Shown: positions 16,855 to 26,154, counted from the stretch's first letter. The stretch: 64,000 nt of DNA from Brevibacillus brevis (GCF_001039275.2 NZ_CP030117.1:5869001-5933000), one strand, 5' to 3'. Numbers and translations: made by a program. Notes: a model not told the origin generated them from the letters alone.

Positions 16855-18387
16855 TTACCCTCCTATTCCCGTTACGATAGGTACGATCGTTTTCAGCGCC
16901 TGCTGCATCGGATTCCCCAGAACTGCCGGATAAACCCCAATGAGGATAATACATCCCAATAGGACTACTATCGGAATGACTTCCATCGGCTGTGCATCAG
17001 CAAGTCCTGTACATCTACCCGGAGTAGGGCCAAAAGTCGTTTTCAAGATCGCTCTGAGTAAATAAACCGCGGTGAGGACAATCCCGATCGCTCCCACTGC
17101 TGCCATTACTGGCAAACGACCAAACAGACCGAGGAAGGCAAAGAACTCACTGATGAATCCGGACATGCCCGGAAGTCCGAGTGAAGCCATCCCGCCTGCC
17201 AACAACACGCCGCTGACAAACGGCATGGACTTGGCTAAACCGCCCAAATCGTCGAGCATCGATGTCTGCGTCCGATCCCAAATGACACCGATCAAGAAGA
17301 AGAGCAGCGCTGAGATAAAGCCGTGGGATACTACCTGGAACATCGCTCCCTGAAACCCGATCGTGTTCATCGAAGCGAAACCAAGCAAGACGATACCCAT
17401 ATGGCTGATACTGGAGTAAGCCAGCACCATTTTTAAATCCTTTTGTACGAAGGCCAGTACAGCTCCATACAAAATGTTGATAATCCCCAAAACTGCCATC
17501 CACGTAGAGAAATCATAGGCCTGCTCTGGGAAGAACCCTATTCCCATCCGCAAAAGACCGTACGCCCCCATCTTCAGCAAAATACCGGAGTGAATCATGA
17601 CGATAGAAGGTGGAGCCTGTACGTGAACGCGTAGCATCCACGTGTGGAACGGAAATACTGGCAGCTTGATCGCAAAAGCGATAAATAGCGCTAGGAAGAT
17701 GCCAAAACGCATTTCCGGCGTAAGGATTTCGGTTATCGGATGCCCCGGTGTCGTCAGAATCGCCGTGATTTCATCCATGTTGAGCGTCCGCATGATGACA
17801 AAGATAACGATAAAAGCCAGCAGCATGATCCCTGAACCGATTCCGTTATACAAAAGGAATTTGTTCGCAGCCTGTTCGCGCTCCCCATATCCCCAAATCC
17901 CGATGAGGAAGTACATCGGTACGAGTGTCAGCTCGAAGAAAATGAAGAACAGAAACAGATTGTCTGCTGCAAAGACTCCCAACATACCGATCAACAGCAG
18001 GTGAAACAGGATAAAATACTCCTTCTGCCTCTTCTTGATCTGCCACGAAGCAATTGCTGCGAGAGTCCCGATAATCGCCGTCAGCAAAATCAATGGCATC
18101 GAAATACCATCCACACCGAGCTCATAGTTGATCTCAAAAGCAAAGACGGTGCCTGCCTGAGCCATTCCAATCGGAATCGAAATCCAATTGTGCTTTTCTA
18201 CGAACTGGAGATTGGCTGTCTCGTAATCAAACATGCCGAACATCCAACCTGCCAAGATAAGTGCCGGCAACGTTCCAAAAATCCCGACCTGCTTGATCAC
18301 ACCTGCATGTCGACTAGGGATAAAAGCCATGACGAGAATCGCCAGCAGCGGAGAGAACACCAGTGATGACAAAAGGATATTACCCAA
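16855..18387 (-). CDS. nuoM: NADH-quinone oxidoreductase subunit M
   Basis: About 510 residues, 14 transmembrane helices, antiporter-like proton-pumping subunit. Characteristic segments are FFELTLVPMYFLIGIWG, KLPVFPFHTWMLRVHVQAPPSIVMIHSGILLKMGAYG and MVLAYSSISHMGIVLLG. TTG 18387 is favoured as start (GGAGGT seven bases upstream). GTG 18396 in the same frame is almost on the ribosome binding site. The start overlaps the nuoL stop, suggesting translational coupling. Confidence 0.94.
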   Translation of the reverse strand: MGNILLSSLVFSPLLAILVMAFIPSRHAGVIKQVGIFGTLPALILAGWMFGMFDYETANLQFVEKHNWISIPIGMAQAGTVFAFEINYELGVDGISMPLILLTAIIGTLAAIASWQIKKRQKEYFILFHLLLIGMLGVFAADNLFLFFIFFELTLVPMYFLIGIWGYGEREQAANKFLLYNGIGSGIMLLAFIVIFVIMRTLNMDEITAILTTPGHPITEILTPEMRFGIFLALFIAFAIKLPVFPFHTWMLRVHVQAPPSIVMIHSGILLKMGAYGLLRMGIGFFPEQAYDFSTWMAVLGIINILYGAVLAFVQKDLKMVLAYSSISHMGIVLLGFASMNTIGFQGAMFQVVSHGFISALLFFLIGVIWDRTQTSMLDDLGGLAKSMPFVSGVLLAGGMASLGLPGMSGFISEFFAFLGLFGRLPVMAAVGAIGIVLTAVYLLRAILKTTFGPTPGRCTGLADAQPMEVIPIVVLLGCIILIGVYPAVLGNPMQQALKTIVPIVTGIGG

Positions 18388-20293
18388 AGAGTCCACCTCC
18401 CTTGGCCGTCAAACTGATGGCGATGATCAAGAGTAACAGACCGAATATGACCATTGCCCCGTAGGACTGAATCTGCCCGCTTTGTACTCTTGCGTGCAAA
18501 GATCCGATTCCTTGGGTGATTTTTGCTGTCAAGCCAACCAAACCATCCACAATATACTTATCAAATACATCCAGGACAAATCCAAGCCAGCCTAATGGAC
18601 GAACAATGACGTTGTGATACAGCTCATCGATGTAGTATTTCTTGTATGAAAGCTGATAGAGCCACGGCAGTGCTTTGGGAATCGTGTCCGAGGAGATAGA
18701 TTTCTTGCCGTACATCAGGTAAGCCAGTACGACTCCGAGAATCGAGATCAACAGAGCCACAATCTGCAACCAGGCTGCCGCGTGCTCACTGCCTTCCCCA
18801 AAAATGCTCGTGATTGCCGTCCCTGTGTTCGTTGACAACAACCAATCAGAGAGTAATGGTGCGTACGGTGTATTCACAAAGCCTGCGACAACCGCAAGTA
18901 ACGCCAAGACCAAGAGCGGACCTGTCATGACTCTTGGAGATTCGTGTGCTTCGTGCTTGCCACGTGCCTTCCCTGCGAATGTCAGGAAGAACAGACGGAA
19001 CATATAGAATGCGGTAAAGAATGCTGCTAGCAGCGCGATGAACAGCAAATCGTAGCGATGTGCTCCGTAAACAGCTCCCAGGATCGCTTCTTTCGACCAG
19101 AAACCAGCGAACGGAAAGATCCCCGCAATTGCCAAGCAACCGATCAAGAAAGTCAAAGCGGTGATCGGCATCTTTTTCCACAAACCACCCATTTCGAATA
19201 CATCCTGCGTATGTACGGCATGGATGACACTACCTGCTCCAAGGAAGAGCAGTGCTTTGAAAAAGGCGTGAGTCATCAAATGGAAAGAACCCGCTACATA
19301 ACCAGCAGTACCAGCTACACCCAATGCCAGCATCATGTACCCGAGCTGGCTGACTGTGGAATAAGCCAAGACACGCTTGATATCCCGTTGGGTCAGACCG
19401 ATCGAGGCTGCAAATATGGCGGTGAATCCTCCTACATACGCCACAACTGTCAAAGCCGTATCGGATGCGATAAACAGCGGATAGGTAGCAGCGACCAAAT
19501 AAACACCAGCCGCGACCATCGTTGCCGCGTGAATCAATGCAGATACAGGGGTTGGACCTTCCATGGCATCAGGCAACCACGTATGAAGCGGAAATTGACC
19601 TGATTTTCCCATGGCCCCAACGAAAATGAGGATCGCTGCGAGCGTAATCATCCATGGTTCCAGTCGTCCGAGTGCGATACTCTCAAAAATCGCCCCATAC
19701 TCAAAACTTCCGGTCCACCAGAACAACAGACATATCCCGATGAAGAGACCAAGGTCCCCGATGCGTGTAACGATAAAAGCCTTTTTGGCAGCCGCTTTTG
19801 CCTCTGTCTTGAAGTAGTAGTAGCCAACGAGCAGGAAGGAGCATACCCCGACCAGCTCCCAGAAAATATATACTTGCAACAAATTTGGCGAGATGACTAA
19901 TCCCAGCATGGAGAACGTGAACAGCGCCAGATATTGATAAAACACCGGAAAGCGTTCATCTCCATGCATGTAGCCCTTGGAATAGATTTGGACCAACAGA
20001 CTGACCAATGTCACAATGACGAGCATCATGGCATTCAGCGGATTCACTTCGAATCCCATGTTGATCACGATATCGCCGATATGCAGCCAATCTATCACAT
20101 AATTGTAATCCGCTCCCCCACCCTGGAATCTCTCCCAGAAGATGAGTACTGCGATTCCAAAAGAAACAGCCGTCAGGGTAATGCCCACTATGGCCGCTCC
20201 TTCTTTCAATTGGCGACCAAATGAGACGATCACGATGAAAGCAAGAAGCGGAAACAGAGGGATCAGCCAGGCATAGTGCAATAGAGTATCCAT
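18380..20293 (-). CDS. nuoL: NADH-quinone oxidoreductase subunit L
   Basis: 637 residues, about 16 transmembrane helices, the distal antiporter-like subunit of complex I. FWELVGVCSFLLVGYYY, GKSGQFPLHTWLPDAMEGPTPVSALIHAATMVAAG and RVLAYSTVSQLGYMMLALG are the hallmark proton-channel segments. The C-terminal part carries the long lateral helix region and a final membrane segment. AAAAGGAGG precedes ATG 20293. Confidence 0.96.
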   Translation of the reverse strand: MDTLLHYAWLIPLFPLLAFIVIVSFGRQLKEGAAIVGITLTAVSFGIAVLIFWERFQGGGADYNYVIDWLHIGDIVINMGFEVNPLNAMMLVIVTLVSLLVQIYSKGYMHGDERFPVFYQYLALFTFSMLGLVISPNLLQVYIFWELVGVCSFLLVGYYYFKTEAKAAAKKAFIVTRIGDLGLFIGICLLFWWTGSFEYGAIFESIALGRLEPWMITLAAILIFVGAMGKSGQFPLHTWLPDAMEGPTPVSALIHAATMVAAGVYLVAATYPLFIASDTALTVVAYVGGFTAIFAASIGLTQRDIKRVLAYSTVSQLGYMMLALGVAGTAGYVAGSFHLMTHAFFKALLFLGAGSVIHAVHTQDVFEMGGLWKKMPITALTFLIGCLAIAGIFPFAGFWSKEAILGAVYGAHRYDLLFIALLAAFFTAFYMFRLFFLTFAGKARGKHEAHESPRVMTGPLLVLALLAVVAGFVNTPYAPLLSDWLLSTNTGTAITSIFGEGSEHAAAWLQIVALLISILGVVLAYLMYGKKSISSDTIPKALPWLYQLSYKKYYIDELYHNVIVRPLGWLGFVLDVFDKYIVDGLVGLTAKITQGIGSLHARVQSGQIQSYGAMVIFGLLLLIIAISLTAKGGGLFG

Positions 20294-20320
20294 CTTTGTC
20301 CTCCTTTTCAGGTTTCCCTC

Positions 20321-20632
20321 TTATCGTTTCATTTGGTCCATTTCATCTACATTCACGGTCTCCTTATTACGGTACAGCGCAATCAGAATCGCTAACCCTA
20401 CGGCAACCTCGGCAGCTGCAACCGTCATCGTGAACAAGGTAAAGATTTGTCCCGTCACGGATGGATACAGTCCGAATTTGGAAAAGGCGACCAGGTTAAT
20501 ATTTACAGCATTCAGCATCAGCTCGATTGATAACAGGACGACGACTGCATTTCGCTTCGTCAATGCGCCGTACAGGCCTACACAAAAGAGAATCAGAGCG
20601 ACCATTAAGTAGGAGGAAATGCTTACTGTCAT
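20321..20632 (-). CDS. nuoK: NADH-quinone oxidoreductase subunit K
   Basis: 103 residues with three transmembrane helices. The conserved Glu residues of the MrpC-like fold are in LLSIELMLNAVNINLVAF and TVAAAEVAVGLAI. The start overlaps the nuoJ stop by four bases. It forms part of the central membrane arm of complex I. Confidence 0.95.
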   Translation of the reverse strand: MTVSISSYLMVALILFCVGLYGALTKRNAVVVLLSIELMLNAVNINLVAFSKFGLYPSVTGQIFTLFTMTVAAAEVAVGLAILIALYRNKETVNVDEMDQMKR

Positions 20633-21138
20633 TCGTTATCCCCCTCCTTTTTCGCCATGATGATCGCACCGACCAACGCGACCAACAACAGAACAGACAG
20701 CAGTTCAAATGGTATGACGAATTTGGTGAATACTTCGATACCGATTTCTTTTGCATTGTTTACTGGAACCTCTGCAGGTGGCGGTGGCGCAGGCCACGGT
20801 GTATTTTGCACACCCCAGAACAACAATCCGAACAGAACGATTACGAAGAGCAGGATAAAACGGTTTTTCCATGTCCGGCCTGTTCCCTCATCGTTCGCAT
20901 CGTGCTTGGTCAGCATGATTCCAAAGAGCATCAGAATGGAGATAGCCCCTGAATAAACCAGAATTTGTGCGACCCCGACGAACTCCGCTCCCAGCAAAAC
21001 AAACAGACCTGCAATGCTGATAAACGTAACACCCAATGAGATGACCATGTGGACGACGCGCGTAAAGCTGATCATAAACACCGCGCCACCGATCGTCAGA
21101 AGGGACAGGATAAAAAAGGCTACGAATTCGCCTGTCAT
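20629..21138 (-). CDS. nuoJ: NADH-quinone oxidoreductase subunit J
   Basis: 169 residues, five transmembrane helices. LGVTFISIAGLFVLLGAEFVGVAQILVYSGAISILMLFGIML is the diagnostic NuoJ stretch, here described by its span at about residues 34-75, including the pi-bulge helix region. AGGGAGGAG precedes ATG 21138, one base after nuoI ends. Confidence 0.94.
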   Translation of the reverse strand: MTGEFVAFFILSLLTIGGAVFMISFTRVVHMVISLGVTFISIAGLFVLLGAEFVGVAQILVYSGAISILMLFGIMLTKHDANDEGTGRTWKNRFILLFVIVLFGLLFWGVQNTPWPAPPPPAEVPVNNAKEIGIEVFTKFVIPFELLSVLLLVALVGAIIMAKKEGDNE

Positions 21139-21139
21139 A

Positions 21140-21553
21140 CTAATTCTCCTCCCTGACGTTCGTATTGTTGTCGTCCAGCCATTTCAAGTTCTTGTACAAT
21201 TCGTCCCTGCTATAGGCAGCCAGTTCGAAGTTGTTTGTCATTACAATCGCTTCAGTGGGACAAACCTCTGTGCACAAATCGCATAAAATGCACAGTTCAA
21301 AATTGATATCGTACGTATCGATAATCTTTCCTTTTTTCTCCGGATCAGGATGGGGCTTCCCTGTCAGTTGAATACACTCCGTCGGACAAATGCGTGCGCA
21401 TTGGTTGCAGACGATGCATTTTTCAGGAGAAAAGTGTTGAATACCGCGAAAGCGAGGCGGCATTGGAAAGGGCACATCCGGATAGAAGTGGGTTACTTTT
21501 TTCTCCGTGAGCTTTTTAAATGTATACCCCAGGCCTTTGGCCAGTCCTAGCAT
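21140..21553 (-). CDS. nuoI: NADH-quinone oxidoreductase subunit I (2x[4Fe-4S])
   Basis: 137 residues, peripheral-arm ferredoxin-like subunit. Two complete cluster motifs are visible: CIVCNQCARICP and CILCDLCTEVCP. It passes electrons to the N2 cluster in NuoB. ATG 21553 is favoured over in-frame GTG 21562 because GAGGGG lies eight bases upstream. It follows nuoH after an unusual 136-base gap, while most nuo genes here touch or overlap. Confidence 0.95.
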   Translation of the reverse strand: MLGLAKGLGYTFKKLTEKKVTHFYPDVPFPMPPRFRGIQHFSPEKCIVCNQCARICPTECIQLTGKPHPDPEKKGKIIDTYDINFELCILCDLCTEVCPTEAIVMTNNFELAAYSRDELYKNLKWLDDNNTNVREEN

Positions 21554-21562
21554 GTGTGTCAC

Positions 21563-21688
21563 CCCTCAGAATTTGAGAACTTGGCTGCACCACGTTTTTG
21601 ACGAAAGCAAGCTTTTGACGAAGCAAGCCTATGGCGAAGCCTGCGCTATGAAAACAGTGGGACGAAGTCGTTTTCGATCAAGTCGCTA
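21563..21688 (-). repeat. nuoH-nuoI intergenic spacer with direct repeat
   Basis: Minus-strand GCTTGCTTCGTCAAAA is followed at once by GCTTGCTTTCGTCAAAA (plus-strand 21594-21626), then the motif AGGCTTCGCC at 21633-21642. Role unknown. No short ORF with a ribosome binding site was found. Confidence 0.5.
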
Positions 21689-22696
21689 CTAGAACATGCC
21701 ATTTTGGTAAGAAACCACTACGGCTGTGAGCAGGATGTTGAACAATGCCACGGGCAACAGCACTTTCCAGGCAAACGACATCAGTTGATCGACACGTAAG
21801 CGCGGCATCGTGGCGCGAATCCAAAACTGGAGGAAGACGTAAAGTGAAAATTTAAGGATAAACCACACGATTCCCGGAATGAAGTCCAGTGATGGATGAA
21901 TCGGCAACCATCCACCCAAAAAGAGAATCGTAATCAGGGCACCCATCCCGAACATGTACACATACTCCGCCAGCATGAACATCGCAAAACGGAAACCGGA
22001 ATACTCGACGTGGTAACCACCAACGAGCTCCGACTCTGCTTCTGGCAAGTCAAACGGCGTACGATTCAGCTCAGCCTGGGCAGCAATGATAAATACAGCA
22101 AATCCGATAAACTGCGGAACAATATTCCAGACATCCTGCTGCGCATAGACAATATCCTTGAGATTCATGCTGCCCGTCAATAGAACGATCCCCACCACGG
22201 ACATGACCAGCGGTACTTCATAGCTGATCATCTGCGCAGCGGAGCGGAGACCCCCGATCAGCGAATACTTGTTATTCGAGGCCCATCCAGCCGTGATCAC
22301 GCCCAATACGGTGATCCCAGACAAGGCGATATAGTACAACAGCCCTATTCCCAGATCAGCGAACCGAATGCTTTCCGAAAAAGGCATGACCGCCAATACG
22401 GCAAAAGCAGGGGCATAAGCCAATATTGGTGCTAAAGTGAACAACGCTTTGTCAGCGTGCTGCGGACGAATATCTTCCTTTAATAGCAGCTTGGCAACAT
22501 CGGCAACCGTCTGGAGAAGTCCCAATGGTCCTACTCGATTCGGCCCGATGCGTAGCTGCATCCACCCAATCACTTTGCGCTCAAAGTAAATAGCGTACGT
22601 AACGAATCCCAACACGACTGCAAGCAGTAAAACGGCCGCTACGATAAACCAAAGCGTGGTTCCCCATGAGGGTGCTTGCTGCAAGAGAGTATTCAT
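21689..22696 (-). CDS. nuoH: NADH-quinone oxidoreductase subunit H
   Basis: 335 residues, eight transmembrane helices, the subunit lining the quinone chamber. Conserved RIGPNRVGPLGLLQTVADVAKLLLKED (about residues 50-77), GLRSAAQMISYEVPL and NRTPFDLPEAESELVGGYHVEYSG loops are intact. ATG 22696 overlaps the nuoD stop (TGATG) with GGAGG ten bases upstream. TTG 22699 is an in-frame alternative. Confidence 0.96.
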   Translation of the reverse strand: MNTLLQQAPSWGTTLWFIVAAVLLLAVVLGFVTYAIYFERKVIGWMQLRIGPNRVGPLGLLQTVADVAKLLLKEDIRPQHADKALFTLAPILAYAPAFAVLAVMPFSESIRFADLGIGLLYYIALSGITVLGVITAGWASNNKYSLIGGLRSAAQMISYEVPLVMSVVGIVLLTGSMNLKDIVYAQQDVWNIVPQFIGFAVFIIAAQAELNRTPFDLPEAESELVGGYHVEYSGFRFAMFMLAEYVYMFGMGALITILFLGGWLPIHPSLDFIPGIVWFILKFSLYVFLQFWIRATMPRLRVDQLMSFAWKVLLPVALFNILLTAVVVSYQNGMF

Positions 22697-23844
22697 CAAC
22701 AGTCAACCTCCCCGAGCACGATGTCGATACTGCCCAGGATGGCAACCATGTTCGAGAGGTTTTCCCCCTGCAACAGCTTAGGCAGAATTTGCAGATTGGT
22801 AAATGAAGGCCGTCTGAACTTCAATCTCCACGGTTTATCCTTGCCTTGACTAGCAATGTAGCAACCAATTTCTCCCCGCGGTGACTCGATGCGCACATAT
22901 GTCTCCCCAGCAGGCGGGCGAATCACACGTGGTACTTTGCCCATGACTTCGCCTTCACTCGGAAATTGCTCCAATGCCTGCTCAAGAATTCGCAGAGATT
23001 GTTCAATTTCAGCCATGCGCAGATGATAGCGCGCCATGCAATCTCCCTCAGTCGCTGTCGGCACATCAAATTCAAAACGATCATAAATGCAATACGGTTC
23101 GTCCTTGCGCAGGTCCCACTTGACACCTGTCGAGCGGAGCATGACACCTGATAGCGAGTAATCCAACGCAGTTTTTGTATCGAACTTGCCGATTCCATTG
23201 AGACGGTGGATAAAAATCTCGTTACCCGTCACCAGTTGATGGTAGTTATTCAATTCCTTCTTCATATATTGGACAAATTCTTTGGCTTTGTCGGTCCAGC
23301 CTGGAGGTGCATCCCATTTCACTCCGCCTACACGCATGTAGTTAAAAGTCATCCGCGCCCCGCATAGCTCATTAAACAAATCTAGAATCGTCTCCCGATC
23401 ACGGAATGCATACAGGAAGGGCCCCATCGCACCAATGTCCAATAGAAACGTTCCCCACCAAACCAAATGGCTCGCCACCCGGTTCAGTTCCATCGCGATC
23501 AATCGTAGAAACTGAGCTCGTTCTGGAATCTCCAGCCCCATCATCGTTTCTACTGCGTGACAGAGAACGTAGTTGTTGGTCATGGCGGACACGTAGTCCA
23601 TACGGTCTGTATAAGGAATAATTTGTGTATAGGTCAAGTTTTCAGCCAGCTTCTCTGTGCCTCGATGCAGATAACCCATCACCGGAATCGCTTCTTTAAT
23701 GGTTTCCCCATCGATTTTTACAACCAAGCGAAATACTCCGTGTGTACTCGGATGCTGTGGACCTACGTTTAATAACATCTCTTCCGTACGAAGTCCTGTT
23801 TCAGAAGAGGTATCAACATGAGTCGTGAGGATGTTATGGTTCAT
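22696..23844 (-). CDS. nuoD: NADH-quinone oxidoreductase subunit D
   Basis: 382 residues, the 49-kDa-type subunit related to [NiFe] hydrogenase large subunits. It forms the quinone site with NuoB. Quinone-site His motif VGPQHPSTHGVFRL and HRGTEKL are present, and the C-terminal DIVLGEVDC shows the terminal Asp-x-x-x-Gly-Glu-x-Asp-Cys signature. A 20-residue N-terminal extension (HNILTTHVDTSSETGLRTEE) precedes the core. AGGAGG lies eight bases before ATG 23844. Confidence 0.96.
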   Translation of the reverse strand: MNHNILTTHVDTSSETGLRTEEMLLNVGPQHPSTHGVFRLVVKIDGETIKEAIPVMGYLHRGTEKLAENLTYTQIIPYTDRMDYVSAMTNNYVLCHAVETMMGLEIPERAQFLRLIAMELNRVASHLVWWGTFLLDIGAMGPFLYAFRDRETILDLFNELCGARMTFNYMRVGGVKWDAPPGWTDKAKEFVQYMKKELNNYHQLVTGNEIFIHRLNGIGKFDTKTALDYSLSGVMLRSTGVKWDLRKDEPYCIYDRFEFDVPTATEGDCMARYHLRMAEIEQSLRILEQALEQFPSEGEVMGKVPRVIRPPAGETYVRIESPRGEIGCYIASQGKDKPWRLKFRRPSFTNLQILPKLLQGENLSNMVAILGSIDIVLGEVDC

Positions 23845-23847
23845 CTG

Positions 23848-25122
23848 CTAAACCTCCTCGTCGTATTGCACATAATCTTTGCGCAGTGGATACCCTACCC
23901 AATCATCCGGCAACAGGATTCGACGTAAATCCTTATGTCCCGGGAAATGAATACCCAAAAGGTCAAAAGTCTCTCTTTCATTCCAATTTGCGCCATGCCA
24001 GAGGTCCATTACAGAAGCAACTTTTGACTCTTCTCTGCTTGTTTTGACCTTTACTGCCAAGCTTTGGCGATTTTTGTAGGAATAAAAGTGGTAGTATACC
24101 TCCAGGCGATCCTCGTAATCGACACCGTGAAGATCGGACAGGTACTCAAAGCTCAATTGCTCGTCATCTCTTAAAAATTGGGCAACTTGATGCCAACGTT
24201 CGTTTTGAATGGTGAGAGTTGGAACTTCCTTTCCCAGCTCGTTAATATACGAAGCCTCGATGACTTCCTGTCCAAATGCTTCGGAAATTCGTGACACGTA
24301 TTTATCAAGATAGGGCTGGTTTTTGGAAGGTGCTTTTGGAGCTTCCTCTGCCGGTGTCTCATCCCCAGTCGTTTGTGTTGCTTTTGCCTTCGCTGCTGCT
24401 GCGGCGGCTGCTTTGGCTTTTGCGGCAGCTGCGGCCTTCGCCTTGGCGTCGTCATCACCGGATTCATCGCCACCTGCTTCGCGTGCAGCTTTTGCCTTTG
24501 CTGCTGCTGCGGCGGCAGCCTTGGCTTTTGCGGCAGCTGCGGCTTTCGCCTTGGCATCCGCATCTGGAGTTGAATCATCTGTATTTGCTCCATTTTCCGC
24601 GGCTTCTTTTGCTTCCTTGGCTGCTTTTGCCTTGGCTAGTGCTTCTGCGGCAGCCGCTTTCTTGGCTGCTGCCTTTTCTTCCGGCGTCATTTCAGACACG
24701 GGCTTTGCTGGTGGTGAAGCAGCTTCTGCCTGTTCCTTCGCTGCTTTTGCCTTGGCAATCGCTTCGGCCGCTGCTGCTTTCTTGGCTGCGGCTTTTTCTT
24801 CCGGCGTCATTTCAGACACGGGCTTTGCTGGTGGTGAAGCAGCCTCTGCCTGTTCCTTCGCTGCTTTTGCCTTGGCAATCGCTTCAGCCGCTGCTGCTTT
24901 CTTGGCTGCGGCTTTTTCCTCAGGTGTCATTTCAGACACAGGTTTAGCTTCTGGAGCAGAGACTTCCTCTTTTGCCTCTTGAGCTCCCTCCACTGGGCTC
25001 GCCTCTTGGGGAGCCTGCGCTTCCTGTTCTCTTAATTTTCGCAATGCTTCGGCCTTGGCACGGGCTTCAGCCGCTGCCGCGGCCTTTTCCTCTGGCGTCG
25101 GCTTGCGTTTCTCATCGCTCAT
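23848..25122 (-). CDS. nuoC: NADH-quinone oxidoreductase subunit C with long Ala/Lys/Glu repeat extension
   Basis: 424 residues, more than twice the usual NuoC length. The 30-kDa-type domain is confined to residues 270-424 (FEYLSDLHGVDYEDRLEVYYHF, then WNERETFDLLGIHFPGHKDLRRILLPDDW). Residues 1-269 are low complexity. Three tandem 40-residue units (61-100, 101-140, 141-180) start PVSEMTPEEKAAAKKAAAAE. Two 36-residue Ala/Lys blocks follow (190-225, 226-261). The extension is probably helical or coiled. No Cys or cofactor motif is visible in it. ATG 25122 overlaps the nuoB stop (ATGA), and no ribosome binding site or Met near the core supports a shorter product. Confidence 0.93.
   Translation of the reverse strand: MSDEKRKPTPEEKAAAAAEARAKAEALRKLREQEAQAPQEASPVEGAQEAKEEVSAPEAKPVSEMTPEEKAAAKKAAAAEAIAKAKAAKEQAEAASPPAKPVSEMTPEEKAAAKKAAAAEAIAKAKAAKEQAEAASPPAKPVSEMTPEEKAAAKKAAAAEALAKAKAAKEAKEAAENGANTDDSTPDADAKAKAAAAAKAKAAAAAAAKAKAAREAGGDESGDDDAKAKAAAAAKAKAAAAAAAKAKATQTTGDETPAEEAPKAPSKNQPYLDKYVSRISEAFGQEVIEASYINELGKEVPTLTIQNERWHQVAQFLRDDEQLSFEYLSDLHGVDYEDRLEVYYHFYSYKNRQSLAVKVKTSREESKVASVMDLWHGANWNERETFDLLGIHFPGHKDLRRILLPDDWVGYPLRKDYVQYDEEV
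24583..24942 (-). repeat. Three tandem 120-bp repeats inside nuoC
   Basis: Period exactly 120 bp (40 codons). The first two units (from the gene start) are almost identical; the third diverges at its 3' end. Encoded unit begins PVSEMTPEEKAAAKKAAAAE. Confidence 0.92.
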
Positions 25123-25637
25123 AGATTGGTCACCTGCTTCCCAGTCTTCGCTTCGTAACGGATTTTTTCTTGGAGCTTATTGATTCCGTAGATCAAAGCG
25201 GCAGGGTTAGGCGGACAACCCGGAATATATACGTCGACAGGCACAATCTGGTCTACACCTTTTACCACGCTGTACGAGCGCACGTACGGACCTCCCGCTG
25301 TCGCACAGGAGCCCATGGCAATCACCCACTTCGGTTCAGGCATTTGATCATACAGCCTGCGCAGCAGTGGCGCCATCTTTTTCGTGACGGTTCCGGCTAC
25401 GATCATGACATCAGATTGTCTTGGGGATGCTCGAAAAATAACGCCAAACCGGTCGAGGTCATAACGCGCTCCACCCGTTCCCATCATCTCGATCGCGCAA
25501 CAGGCCAAGCCAAAAGTTAATGGCCACAACGAGTTGCTACGAACCCATCCCTTCACTGTTTCCAATGTCGTGAACATGACGTTGCGATTCAGTTCCTCTT
25601 GCAATTCAGGCGCAATGCTTGTCAGGTCTAGTTCCAT
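25119..25637 (-). CDS. nuoB: NADH-quinone oxidoreductase subunit B (N2 cluster)
   Basis: 172 residues. Ligands for the terminal [4Fe-4S] cluster N2 are present: Cys46-Cys47 (LACCAIEMM), Cys111 (MGSCATAGG) and Cys141 (IPGCPPNP). ATG 25637, with GAAGG upstream, gives the family-typical length. The frame stays open further upstream through nuoA but without support. It overlaps the end of nuoA by ten bases. Confidence 0.96.
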   Translation of the reverse strand: MELDLTSIAPELQEELNRNVMFTTLETVKGWVRSNSLWPLTFGLACCAIEMMGTGGARYDLDRFGVIFRASPRQSDVMIVAGTVTKKMAPLLRRLYDQMPEPKWVIAMGSCATAGGPYVRSYSVVKGVDQIVPVDVYIPGCPPNPAALIYGINKLQEKIRYEAKTGKQVTNL

Positions 25638-25999
25638 TCCAGCACCTTCTTTCTCCACGCGTAAATCAATCCTACGATGAGCAAGGATATAAAGATGACC
25701 ATCTCGACTAAGGCAAAGAGCCCCAGTTCTTTGTAAGCGACGGCCCACGGATACAGAAAGAGTGTTTCTACATCAAAGATGACAAACATGAGGGCAAAGA
25801 TGTAATACTTCACGTTGAAACGCACCCAACTGTCACCAACAGGAATGTTACCGCTTTCATAAGTAGTTTGCTTCTCCCGTGTCGGTTTCTTTGGACGAAG
25901 TAATGGACCAACAAAACTGACTGTAGCTACGGGCAACAGCACACCAAGAATTAAAAAGATCGCGACAATCACATAATTGTTGGTATAGATGTCACTCAC
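25628..25999 (-). CDS. nuoA: NADH-quinone oxidoreductase subunit A
   Basis: 123 residues, three transmembrane helices. Conserved YESGNIPVGDSWVRFNVKYYIFALMFVIFDVETLFLYPWAV (about residues 45-87) carries the acidic residues of the E-channel loop. The start is GTG 25999 after GGAGGGAAC. An in-frame ATG at 26074 would add 25 residues unlike the family. First gene of the operon. A leader of about 150 nt separates it from its promoter. Confidence 0.94.
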   Translation of the reverse strand: MSDIYTNNYVIVAIFLILGVLLPVATVSFVGPLLRPKKPTREKQTTYESGNIPVGDSWVRFNVKYYIFALMFVIFDVETLFLYPWAVAYKELGLFALVEMVIFISLLIVGLIYAWRKKVLEWN

Positions 26000-26154
26000 C
26001 CACGTTCCCTCCGCTCTTGAGAAAGGTATGAATCGTCTTGCGCTGTCCTCCAGAAGAAGTCGAGACTCCCTCAAAAGGGTACTGCTCGCAGCATCAAAGG
26101 TGTAGGTATGAACGCTGTCGCTAATTGATACTGCTAGAAAAAAATACCTTTATC

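Noticed and set aside
24276..24982. Plus-strand Leu-rich or Ala/Phe-rich frames opposite nuoC
   Set aside because: Low-complexity translations produced by the Ala/Lys repeat DNA of nuoC; not independent membrane proteins.
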